Assembly (NCBI RefSeq): GCF_030657335.1
Contig: NZ_CP131039.1
Coordinates: 2,248,501 to 2,312,500 of the forward strand
Source of the DNA: Croceibacterium aestuarii
GTDB lineage: Bacteria > Pseudomonadota > Alphaproteobacteria > Sphingomonadales > Sphingomonadaceae
Direction of reading: 5' to 3'
Length of the DNA: 64,000 nt
In this document: piece after piece, positions 57,321 to 64,000 of the stretch
Numbering within the stretch: position 1 is the stretch's first letter
How the letters are laid out: every line of letters begins with the position of its first letter
Position numbers and translations under genes: made by a program
Notes under the pieces: generated by a model
The model's input: only the letters and a program-made list of their open reading frames with translations
What the model was told of the DNA's origin: nothing
The model's database searches: none

Positions 57321-58481
57321 ATGCAGCTATCCGACTACGGCATGTCGCGGGCACGCGGCTTCCTCTCGCATTATGAAATCGACGCAATCGGCCTTCCGGC
57401 CATGTTCAACGGCGCCTTGCAGGCCGCAAACAACCTGTCTGCGCTGCTCACCACGGGCCGCGTGCGCCACTGGCTCGGCGAGCTGGCCGACCCCGGCCTT
57501 GAAGACTGGGCCCGCGAAGCGCCCGAAGAGGAAGTCCGCACGGCGATGGTTCACTACTCGTTCCTCGTTCAGGCCTATGTCTGGGGGGAGGACGAGCCGC
57601 CCGAATTTCTCCCCGCCAACCTCGCCCGGCCCATGGTCGCGGTCGCCGACCGGCTCGGACAGGCGCCCCTGCTGCCCTATTCGGGTTATGTCCTCGACAA
57701 CTGGTACCGTCTCGACAAGGGCGGTCCGATCGACTTGTCCAACGTGGCGATGTTCCAGAATTTCTACGGCGGCGTCGACGAGAACTGGTTCGTGCTGGTC
57801 CACGTGGCGATCGAGGCCGAAGCGGGGGTGCTGCTCGACAACGCCGCTAAGCTCGTCGCAGTCGCCAGACAGGGCGATGCTGGCGAAGCCGAACGACTGC
57901 TGATCGAGATGGATGCCGCATGGGAGCGGATCTACGGCCACTTTGCGCGAATGCCCGAGCGCTGCGACCCATACATCTACTTCAACCGCGTGCGGCCCTA
58001 TATTCACGGCTGGGCCAACAACCCGGCGCTCAACGGCGGGCTGGTCTATCAGGGCGTCGAGAAATTCGGCGGCGCGCCGCGAGCCTTTCGCGGGCAGACT
58101 GGCTCCCAGTCGAGCATCGTCCCGGCGATGGACGCGCTGTTCCAGGTCGGACACAGCGACGACCCGCTCAAGCACTTTCTGACCGAGCTGCACGAATACC
58201 GCCCGGTGGCGCATCGCCGTTTCATCGAAGATCTTGCCGCGCAATCGACTCTCCGCGACTTCGTGGCCGCTGCGAAATCGCCGAGTTTGACACTGGCCTT
58301 CAACGCCTGCGTCGAGCAGGCCGCGCGCTTTCGCACCAGGCATCTCGAATACGCCGCGAGCTACATCAATAAACAGATGACCGACAAGGCCGGAAATGAC
58401 CCCGACGTCGGAACCGGCGGGACGCCCTTCATGAAGTACCTGAAGAAGCACCGCGACGAAAACCGGGCGCAACTGGTTTAG
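57321..58481 (+). CDS. Indoleamine 2,3-dioxygenase-like heme protein
   Basis: The 386-residue protein shows the IDO pattern: FGGAPRAFRGQTGSQSSIVP (equivalent to the animal GGSAAQSS region), EYRPVAHRRFIEDL with the heme-ligand His, and GTGGTPFMKYLKKHRDE near the end. IDO opens the indole ring of tryptophan using O2 and heme. Bacterial homologs exist and may act on other indoles. No kynurenine-pathway gene flanks it, so its physiological substrate is uncertain. The ATG start (MQLSDYGMSRARGF) follows a spacer of 90 bases. Confidence 0.9.
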   Translation: MQLSDYGMSRARGFLSHYEIDAIGLPAMFNGALQAANNLSALLTTGRVRHWLGELADPGLEDWAREAPEEEVRTAMVHYSFLVQAYVWGEDEPPEFLPANLARPMVAVADRLGQAPLLPYSGYVLDNWYRLDKGGPIDLSNVAMFQNFYGGVDENWFVLVHVAIEAEAGVLLDNAAKLVAVARQGDAGEAERLLIEMDAAWERIYGHFARMPERCDPYIYFNRVRPYIHGWANNPALNGGLVYQGVEKFGGAPRAFRGQTGSQSSIVPAMDALFQVGHSDDPLKHFLTELHEYRPVAHRRFIEDLAAQSTLRDFVAAAKSPSLTLAFNACVEQAARFRTRHLEYAASYINKQMTDKAGNDPDVGTGGTPFMKYLKKHRDENRAQLV

Positions 58482-58517
58482 CCCGGACCCTCGCGGCGTC
58501 TTGCGCATTGGAGGTGC

Positions 58518-59474
58518 ATGGCATCGGGAAGAAAGCTGGCAATCTACGCGGCGCTCGGCGGCAATGTGGCCGTCGCGATTACCAAGTTCGTCGCCGCGTT
58601 CATTGCCGGCAGTTCCTCGATGCTCACCGAGGGAATCCACTCGCTGGTCGACAGCGGCAACGAGGTGTTGCTGCTGTACGGCGAGCACCGCGCCGAGCGA
58701 CCGCCCGACGAGCTACATCCGCTCGGCTACGGCCGCGAGGTGTACTTCTGGAGCTTCGTCGTCGCGCTGCTGATCTTTACCGCCGGCGCGGGCGTCTCGG
58801 TGTACGAGGGCATCCTGCACATCCTGCATCCCGAGATGCTGGAGAAGCCCCTGATCAACTTCGCGGTCCTGGGCGCCTCGATAATCTTCGAGGCGGCCTC
58901 GATGTATTTCGGGCTCAAGGAATTCCGCAAGTCGCAGCGCAAAAACGAAGGCGCCTGGCGAACCTTTCGTACGAGTAAGGACCCGACGATATTCGTGGTG
59001 CTGCTGGAAAATCTCGCCGCCCTGATCGGACTCGTCATCGCTGCAGCATTCATCGGCCTCACGGTGCTGACAGGAAATCCGGTCTATGACGGCATCGGTT
59101 CGGTTCTCATTGGGCTGCTGCTCGGCGCCGTTGCCATAATTCTTGCCATCGAGTGCAAGCACTTGCTCATTGGAGAGCGAGCCAGTCCGCAGCTGCAGAA
59201 GGCGCTCAAGCAGTTCGCCGAACGAGAAAAGGGCGTCTGTCTAGTCAACGAAGTGATCACCATTCACCTATCGCCGAAAGACGTCGTGGCAATGCTGAGT
59301 CTCGACCTCGAAGACGAATTGCCGGTGGGCGAGGTGGAAGGAATCTCCCAACGCATCGAGCAGACGATCAAGGCGCAGTACCCCGAGGTGCGACGAATCT
59401 TCATCCGCCCGCAATCGCGCCATGAGGCGGGAGCGGAGCTGGCGGCACTGCGGAACAGCGCCGCTCCCGCCTGA
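58518..59474 (+). CDS. Cation diffusion facilitator, paralog 1 (ZNT9-like)
   Basis: The 318-residue protein has six membrane helices and a C-terminal cytoplasmic domain. Helix 2 has the HSLVD metal motif (MLTEGIHSLVDSGNEVLLLY). Helix 5 reads DPTIFVVLLENLAALIG; the second metal position is Asn (LLEN) where its paralog has Asp (LMED). Most similar in layout to ZNT9/SLC30A9-type transporters. It begins a tandem pair with the next gene; gap 56 bases. Confidence 0.9.
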   Translation: MASGRKLAIYAALGGNVAVAITKFVAAFIAGSSSMLTEGIHSLVDSGNEVLLLYGEHRAERPPDELHPLGYGREVYFWSFVVALLIFTAGAGVSVYEGILHILHPEMLEKPLINFAVLGASIIFEAASMYFGLKEFRKSQRKNEGAWRTFRTSKDPTIFVVLLENLAALIGLVIAAAFIGLTVLTGNPVYDGIGSVLIGLLLGAVAIILAIECKHLLIGERASPQLQKALKQFAEREKGVCLVNEVITIHLSPKDVVAMLSLDLEDELPVGEVEGISQRIEQTIKAQYPEVRRIFIRPQSRHEAGAELAALRNSAAPA

Positions 59475-59530
59475 GCCTGCCGCAACGCCCGGACGGCGGA
59501 CCTCATTTTGCTTCCTTGCGTTGGGCATGC

Positions 59531-60499
59531 ATGGCGTCCGGCGGAAAACTGGTTCTCTTTGCGGCCTTGGGGGCCAACTTCGCCATCGCAGCGGCAAAGT
59601 TTACCGCAGCCGCGGTTGCCGGCAGTTCTTCCATGCTCACCGAGGGCATCCACTCGCTCGTGGACAGCGGGAACCAACTGCTGATGCTCCACGGCCGCAA
59701 GAGGGCGAAGATCCCTCCGGACGACAACCATCCTCTGGGCCACGGCCGGGAGGTCTATTTCTGGGGTTTCGTGGTAGCGCTGCTGATCTTCACCGGCGGC
59801 GCCGGCATGTCGATCTACGAAGGCTACGTGCACATCCGCAATCCCGAGATGCTGAGCCGGCCGCTGGTAAATTTCGCCGTATTGGGTGTCGCCGCGGTCG
59901 CGGAGAGCATCTCGCTCGTCTTCGCCGTTCGCGAATTTCTCGCGAAGAAGAAGCGGGAAGAAGGCTGGTGGGAAGCGGTGCGCAGCAGCAAGGATCCGAC
60001 GATTTTCGTCGTGCTCATGGAAGATAGCGCAGCCCTTGCGGGGTTGTTTGTCGCTGCTGCGTTCATCGGGCTCACGCTCCTCACCGGCAATCCGGTTTGG
60101 GACGGAATTGGATCGGTGATCATCGGGCTGATCCTGGGCGGCGTGGCCATACTCCTCGCCACGGAGAGCAAGAAGCTATTGCTCGGCGAACAGGCGAGTC
60201 CCGAGGTTCGCCAGTCGATAAGGAACATCGCCGGCTCGGCGCGCGGGGTATGCCAGGTGAACGATGTCATCACCATTCACCTCGCGCCGGAACAGGTGGT
60301 CGTACTGATCAGCCTCGATTTCGAAGACGACCTGCCGATCGACGAGGTGGAAGGCGTTACCGAGGACATCGAGCGGCGAACCCGCGCCCATCACCCGCAA
60401 ATATTTCGCTTTTTCGTCCGCGCCCAGTCCCGCGCAGCCGCGGAGGCCGAGCGGGAGAAGGTGTCCGAAGCTGCCACGAACCCGATCGAACCCGGCTGA
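59531..60499 (+). CDS. Cation diffusion facilitator, paralog 2 (ZNT9-like)
   Basis: The 322-residue protein is a close paralog of its upstream neighbour with the same helix order: MLTEGIHSLVDSGNQLLMLH in helix 2 and DPTIFVVLMEDSAALAGL in helix 5, which carries the intact ED pair. The start is the ATG of MASGGKLVLF, matching the paralog's MASGRKLAIY; an upstream in-frame TTG is not used. Likely zinc or manganese export. Confidence 0.9.
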   Translation: MASGGKLVLFAALGANFAIAAAKFTAAAVAGSSSMLTEGIHSLVDSGNQLLMLHGRKRAKIPPDDNHPLGHGREVYFWGFVVALLIFTGGAGMSIYEGYVHIRNPEMLSRPLVNFAVLGVAAVAESISLVFAVREFLAKKKREEGWWEAVRSSKDPTIFVVLMEDSAALAGLFVAAAFIGLTLLTGNPVWDGIGSVIIGLILGGVAILLATESKKLLLGEQASPEVRQSIRNIAGSARGVCQVNDVITIHLAPEQVVVLISLDFEDDLPIDEVEGVTEDIERRTRAHHPQIFRFFVRAQSRAAAEAEREKVSEAATNPIEPG

Positions 60500-60584
60500 T
60501 GCATCCTAGAAGGAGCCGGCATTCGGCAGACTTGCTGGAAAGTGGCCGCGCGCGAGAGCGCGGCCCCACCCGGCGAAACTCAGC

Positions 60585-60875
60585 TTAGCGCGGGTCGGCG
60601 GGATAGCCCCGCGTCCCGAAGCAGTCGTCATCAAGATAGCCGTTGCTGTTGTATCCGTCGCAGCCGTCGTTCTTGTCGACAAAATAGCCGGCAAGTCCGC
60701 CGGCCGCCGCCCCGGCGAGAGCGTAAGTCTTGATGTCCGCGCCCGTGAGGGCGGCGAGGCCGGCGCCTGCGGCGGCACCGCCCAGTGCGCCTTCGGCGGC
60801 ATAGTTGTTGGCGCAGGCGCCGAGGGTCAGGGCCGATCCGAGGAGGACCGGGGCAAGCAACTTGCGGGTATTCAT
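60585..60875 (-). CDS. Small glycine-rich lipoprotein
   Basis: The 96-residue protein has a lipobox LGAC (about residue 20) and a glycine-zipper segment ALGGAAAGAGLAALTG followed by ALAGAAAGGLAGYF, then an acidic Asn/Gly-rich tail with two cysteines (GCDGYNSNGYLDDDCFG). Glycine-zipper lipoproteins associate with the outer membrane. The start MNTRKLLAPVLLG is chosen over upstream in-frame ATGs that would precede the signal. Divergent from the hydrolase gene. Confidence 0.85.
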   Translation of the reverse strand: MNTRKLLAPVLLGSALTLGACANNYAAEGALGGAAAGAGLAALTGADIKTYALAGAAAGGLAGYFVDKNDGCDGYNSNGYLDDDCFGTRGYPADPR

Positions 60876-60999
60876 GATCTTAGCTCCGTTTCTCCCTGTC
60901 GGGGTAATTACGGGCATCTTCTGCCATGGTTCCTCGCCCCGGGCGGAAAGGAATTGCGTGATGGACGGAAAGGCCGGAATATGCCTGCAGGAGAGTGCC

Positions 61000-61701
61000 A
61001 TGCCCCATGCCGTCGACCATCATGCCATCCTCGCCCGCTACCGCGACGCGCGCGGTCGCGAGCGCAACATCTGGGACCGGATCGACCCGCCGCGAACCGC
61101 GCATCTCGTTGTCGACATGCAGAACGGCTTCATGGAGGAAGGTGCGCCAGTGGAAGCGCCCGAAGCGCGCAACGTGGTCGAGGAGATCAATCGCCTGAGC
61201 CGGGCGATTCGTGCCGCGGGCGGGCACAATGTCTTCCTGCGCTTCACCACGCCCGCAGACGGCCCGATGGCCTGGCCGGTGTTCAACGAGCGCATGGGGG
61301 CCGGCATCGGCGCGCACCGCGACGCCTTCCAGCCCGGCGCGCACTACTGGCAATTATGGGAAGGGCTGGACGTCGCGCCCGAGGATGCGCTGCTCGAAAA
61401 GCACCGTTTCAGCGGCTTCACCCCCGGCACCAGCGATCTCGACGCCCACCTGAAGGCGCGCGACATCGACACGCTGATCATCTCGGGCACGCTGACCAAC
61501 TGCTGCTGCGAGAGCACCGCGCGCGACGCGATGCAGCGCAACTACAAGGTCATCATGGCCGTCGACGCCTGCGCCGCGCTGACAGACGCAGCGCATGCGG
61601 GGACGCTCGATTCGATGGCGCTGGCCTTTGCCGATCTGCGTTCGGTGGCCGAGCTGGAAGCGATGCTCGCGCCGGCCGCCTCGCAACGCGAGACAGCCTA
61701 G
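61000..61701 (+). CDS. Isochorismatase-like cysteine hydrolase
   Basis: The 233-residue protein is of the cysteine hydrolase superfamily: HLVVDMQNGFMEEGAPVEA (catalytic Asp), LLEKHRFSGFTPGTSD (Lys) and LIISGTLTNCCCESTARDA (nucleophile Cys). The acceptor could be an amide or carbamate; the substrate is unknown. The start MPHAVDHHAILARYR follows a GGAG site; the upstream in-frame ATG at 60961 is possible. Its TAG stop shares the palindrome CTAG with the convergent grpE stop. Confidence 0.88.
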   Translation: MPHAVDHHAILARYRDARGRERNIWDRIDPPRTAHLVVDMQNGFMEEGAPVEAPEARNVVEEINRLSRAIRAAGGHNVFLRFTTPADGPMAWPVFNERMGAGIGAHRDAFQPGAHYWQLWEGLDVAPEDALLEKHRFSGFTPGTSDLDAHLKARDIDTLIISGTLTNCCCESTARDAMQRNYKVIMAVDACAALTDAAHAGTLDSMALAFADLRSVAELEAMLAPAASQRETA

Positions 61702-62279
61702 TCGGGCTTCTTCGCCACTCCAACCATTGCCGGGCGCAGCAAACGGTCCCTGATCATCCAGCCGGACTGCATTTCCTGCACCACGGTGCCTGGCTCGGCT
61801 TCGTCGGAGGAGACTTCCATCATCGCCTGGTGCTGGTTGGGATCGAGCGGCAGCCCCATCGCGGCGATGCGGCTGATGCCGTGCTGGGCGAAGACCTTCT
61901 CCAGTTCGCGCTGGGTAGCCTGGATGCCCTGCACCAACCCCTTGAACTTGCTGTCCTCACGCAGATCCTCGGGGATCGCCTCGACCGCGCGCTCGAGATT
62001 GTCGGCAACCGAGAGGATATCCCGGGCAAACCCGGTGGCGGCATAGGCCCGCGCGTCGGAAATGTCCTTTTCCGCCCGGCGGCGCACGTTCTGGGTGTCG
62101 GCGCGAGCGTAGAGGACGTCCTGCTTGGCCGCTGCGAGTTCCTCGCGCAGCCGGGCCAGTTGGTCATCCTCGCCGGCCTTGGCGTCCTCGTCGAGCAGGT
62201 CCTTGTCGACCATCTCTTCCGGAACGCCCTTCAATTCCTCTTCCACCGCGGCGTCGCGCGGCTTGTCATCGTTGCTCAT
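61698..62279 (-). CDS. grpE: Nucleotide exchange factor GrpE
   Basis: GrpE exchanges ADP for ATP on DnaK. The 193-residue protein has an acidic N-terminal tail, a long coiled coil (ARLREELAAAKQDVLYARAD), and the C-terminal beta domain with VFAQHGISRIAAMGLPLDPN. It is nine bases downstream of hrcA. A common hrcA-grpE arrangement. Confidence 0.95.
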   Translation of the reverse strand: MSNDDKPRDAAVEEELKGVPEEMVDKDLLDEDAKAGEDDQLARLREELAAAKQDVLYARADTQNVRRRAEKDISDARAYAATGFARDILSVADNLERAVEAIPEDLREDSKFKGLVQGIQATQRELEKVFAQHGISRIAAMGLPLDPNQHQAMMEVSSDEAEPGTVVQEMQSGWMIRDRLLRPAMVGVAKKPD

Positions 62280-62288
62280 GAAGTCCTG

Positions 62289-63332
62289 TTATCCGATCAG
62301 TTTGCCCAGCGAACGGGCGGTGAAATCCACCATGGGAACGACTCGCGCGTAATTCAACCGCGTCGGCCCGATAACGCCAAGCACGCCGACGACGTTCCCC
62401 TCGCGGTCGCGGTACGGCGAGGCGATAACCGACGAGCCGCTGAGCGCGAACAGCCGGTTTTCGCTGCCGATGAATATGCGAGTCGCCTGTGCCTCGCGCG
62501 CCGAATCGAGCAGCCCGGCAATCGACTGCTTGTTCTCGAGGTCGTCGATGAGCGAGCGGACTCGCTCGATATCCCCAAGCGCGGTCTCGTCGAGCAGGTT
62601 GGCCTGCCCGCGCACGATCAGCACCGGGCGGCGCTCCGCATCCTCGCTCCATACCGCCAGCCCGCGCTCGACCAAATTGCGGCTGACTTCGTCGAGCTGG
62701 CTGCGGCCCGAGGCGATCTCATCGCGCATGGCCCGCGCAGCCTCGGCCAGCGTGCGCCCGGCAAGCCGCGCCGAAAGATAGTTGCTCGCGCGTTCGAGAG
62801 TCGCCGCCGCATGAGGCCCGTCGAGTGCGACGACGCGGTTTTCGACTTGCCCGTCCTCCCCAACCAGGATTGCCAGCGCTCGCTCGGCCGAGAGCGGCAC
62901 CAGGGTCATCTGGACGAGGCGCGGCTCGCGGCGCGGGACCAGGACCATGCCCGCGGCGCCCGAGAGATCGGAAAGCATGGTGCTGACCTGTTCGAGCGCC
63001 TGTTCGATCGGTCCCGGCGAGGACAAGCGACGCTCGATCGCCGCGCGCTCGTCGGCGCTGGGCTCGGCCACCTGCATCATCCCGTCGACGAACAGCCGCA
63101 AACCGGTCTCGGTCGGCATGCGCCCCGCGCTCGTATGCGGCGCCGCAAGCAGGCCGAGCGACTCGAGTTCGGCGAGGACCGAGCGGATGGAAGCAGGCGA
63201 TAGGTTGAGCGCGCCCTCCCCCGCGAGCGTCTTGGACCCAACCGGCTGCCCGCTGGCGAGATAGTTCTCGACCACGAGACGGAAAATCTCGCGGGTTCGC
63301 TCATTCAGTTCGGAAACTGGGGGTGACGACAT
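62289..63332 (-). CDS. hrcA: Heat-inducible transcription repressor HrcA
   Basis: HrcA represses class I heat-shock genes by binding CIRCE. The 347-residue protein has an N-terminal winged helix ([20 protein letters not shown], then [20 protein letters not shown]), the [15 protein letters not shown] segment and the C-terminal GTP/GAF-like domain ending [19 protein letters not shown]. No CIRCE is visible in this window, so the groE operon it probably controls lies elsewhere. Divergent from rph with a 49-base gap. Confidence 0.96.
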   Translation of the reverse strand: MSSPPVSELNERTREIFRLVVENYLASGQPVGSKTLAGEGALNLSPASIRSVLAELESLGLLAAPHTSAGRMPTETGLRLFVDGMMQVAEPSADERAAIERRLSSPGPIEQALEQVSTMLSDLSGAAGMVLVPRREPRLVQMTLVPLSAERALAILVGEDGQVENRVVALDGPHAAATLERASNYLSARLAGRTLAEAARAMRDEIASGRSQLDEVSRNLVERGLAVWSEDAERRPVLIVRGQANLLDETALGDIERVRSLIDDLENKQSIAGLLDSAREAQATRIFIGSENRLFALSGSSVIASPYRDREGNVVGVLGVIGPTRLNYARVVPMVDFTARSLGKLIG

Positions 63333-63381
63333 GACAGGGACCTATCTAGCCGCTAGGCGAGCACGCGAAAAGGAGAACCCC
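63333..63381. promoter_or_regulatory. Divergent hrcA/rph gap with short palindrome
   Basis: The 49-base divergent spacer contains CTAGC-C-GCTAG (63346-63356), a perfect dyad with a single central base, and an AAGGAG ribosome-binding site for rph. Core promoters in both directions must fit here or extend into the genes. No CIRCE element is present. Confidence 0.35.
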
Positions 63382-64000
63382 ATGCGTCCATCCGGCCGCG
63401 CGCCCGACGAAATGCGCGTCATCACCATCGAGACCGGCTTTACCAAGCATGCCGAAGGCTCGTGCCTGATCAGCTTCGGCGACACCAGGGTTCTTGTCAC
63501 CGCCAGCGTCGAAGAGCGCGTCCCGCCGTGGCTTCGCGGCAAGGGCCAGGGTTGGGTCACGGCCGAATACTCGATGCTGCCGCGCGCGACTCATACCCGC
63601 GGACAACGCGAGGCGGCCAAGGGCAAGCAGAGCGGCAGGACGCAGGAAATCCAGCGCCTTATCGGGCGCTCCTTGCGTGCCGTGACAGATATGGCAAAGC
63701 TCGGCGAACGCCAGATCACGCTCGATTGCGACGTCATCCAGGCCGACGGCGGCACCCGCACCGCCTCGATCACGGGCGCATGGGTGGCCCTGCGCCTCGC
63801 GGTCGACAAGCTGCTCAAGGATGGGAAGCTGAGCGAGGACCCGATCACCGCCAAAGTGGCGGCGATTTCCTGCGGTATCTACCACGGCACGCCAGTGCTC
63901 GATCTCGACTACGTCGAAGATTCGGGCGCCGATGCCGACGCCAATTTCGTCCTGATCGAAGGCGGCCAGATCGCCGAGGCGCAGGCCACGGCCGAAGGCG
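63382..64000 (+). CDS. rph: Ribonuclease PH, partial
   Basis: RNase PH is a phosphorolytic 3'-5' exoribonuclease that trims tRNA precursors. The visible 206 residues start [20 protein letters not shown], with [20 protein letters not shown] around 75-94 and [20 protein letters not shown] near 117, all canonical. The gene runs off the right edge. AAGGAG precedes the ATG by about seven bases. The rph-hrcA divergent pair is widely conserved in Alphaproteobacteria. Confidence 0.95.
   Translation, partial: MRPSGRAPDEMRVITIETGFTKHAEGSCLISFGDTRVLVTASVEERVPPWLRGKGQGWVTAEYSMLPRATHTRGQREAAKGKQSGRTQEIQRLIGRSLRAVTDMAKLGERQITLDCDVIQADGGTRTASITGAWVALRLAVDKLLKDGKLSEDPITAKVAAISCGIYHGTPVLDLDYVEDSGADADANFVLIEGGQIAEAQATAEG

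Overview
The window is a gene-dense, GC-rich stretch of an alphaproteobacterial chromosome, most likely from Sphingomonadales (Erythrobacteraceae/Sphingomonadaceae type). Pointers are a fused IspD-IspF enzyme, the order dusB-ntrB-ntrC-ntrY-ntrX-hfq-hflX, an Hfq with two Sm domains in one chain, an MHS transporter with a large soluble insertion, and a short small-protein/metallohydrolase/tatD/metG/holB/tmk run. The species assignment is inference from gene content, made without a database search. No gene-free stretch exceeds 300 bases. I see no IS element, prophage, integrase or CRISPR array. Nearly everything is vertically inherited housekeeping DNA with accessory oddities between the operons.

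Layout. 1-5107 (minus): cell-shape operon mreB-mreC-mreD-mrdA-rodA, with rodA running off the left edge. 5292-7731 (plus): mutL, a lipoprotein and the remnant of a MerR-type regulator. 7732-9982 (minus): a DUF1206 membrane protein, a NYN-LOTUS putative RNase and a beta-carbonic anhydrase. 10041-11428 (plus): lipA and a COQ10/RatA-like START protein, meeting the convergent pncC-unknown-ispDF group (11389-13570). 13647-22869 (plus): dusB, the two nitrogen two-component systems NtrBC and NtrYX, tandem-domain hfq and hflX. 22864-33570 (minus): a long run from secreted DUF8021-like paralogs through mltB, rlpA-like, dac, tmk, holB, metG, tatD, a metallohydrolase and a 55-residue membrane protein to mazG, with many stop/start overlaps that suggest translational coupling.

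33697: tRNA-Ser(UGA). 33795-38129 (minus): a small ORF, lpdA (E3), a secreted dienelactone-hydrolase-like protein, a hotdog thioesterase and the pyruvate dehydrogenase E2 gene, whose linker-coding part carries a pair of inverted palindromic elements. 38257-43185: a universal stress protein, RNase R (minus) and a secreted M3 peptidase. 43195-50512 (minus): archaeal/eukaryal-type proS, phaR, alr, an MHS transporter, a NifU-like scaffold, cvpA and radA. 50587-52905: a large patatin-like protein. 52942-56077 (minus): dnaJ and dnaK with a good RpoH promoter.

56254-60499 (plus): a PCu(A)C copper-chaperone lipoprotein, a small HExxH protein, a bacterial indoleamine-2,3-dioxygenase-like protein and two tandem cation-diffusion-facilitator paralogs. 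60585-64000: a glycine-rich lipoprotein (minus), an isochorismatase-like hydrolase (plus), grpE and hrcA (minus), then rph (plus, cut by the right edge). The main themes are peptidoglycan elongation and remodelling (rod complex, Dac, MltB, RlpA-like, Alr), the heat-shock chaperone set (HrcA, GrpE, DnaK, DnaJ), nitrogen/redox signalling with RNA regulation (Ntr, Hfq), and translation or tRNA functions (metG, proS, dusB, tRNA-Ser).

I did not find one clearly new multi-gene system. The strongest oddities are the asymmetric tandem Hfq, an NtrX without its sigma54-contact motif behind a CAA/TTG-rich palindrome at the ntrY start, the twin secreted DUF8021-like proteins, an orphan IDO, and the asymmetric CDF pair.
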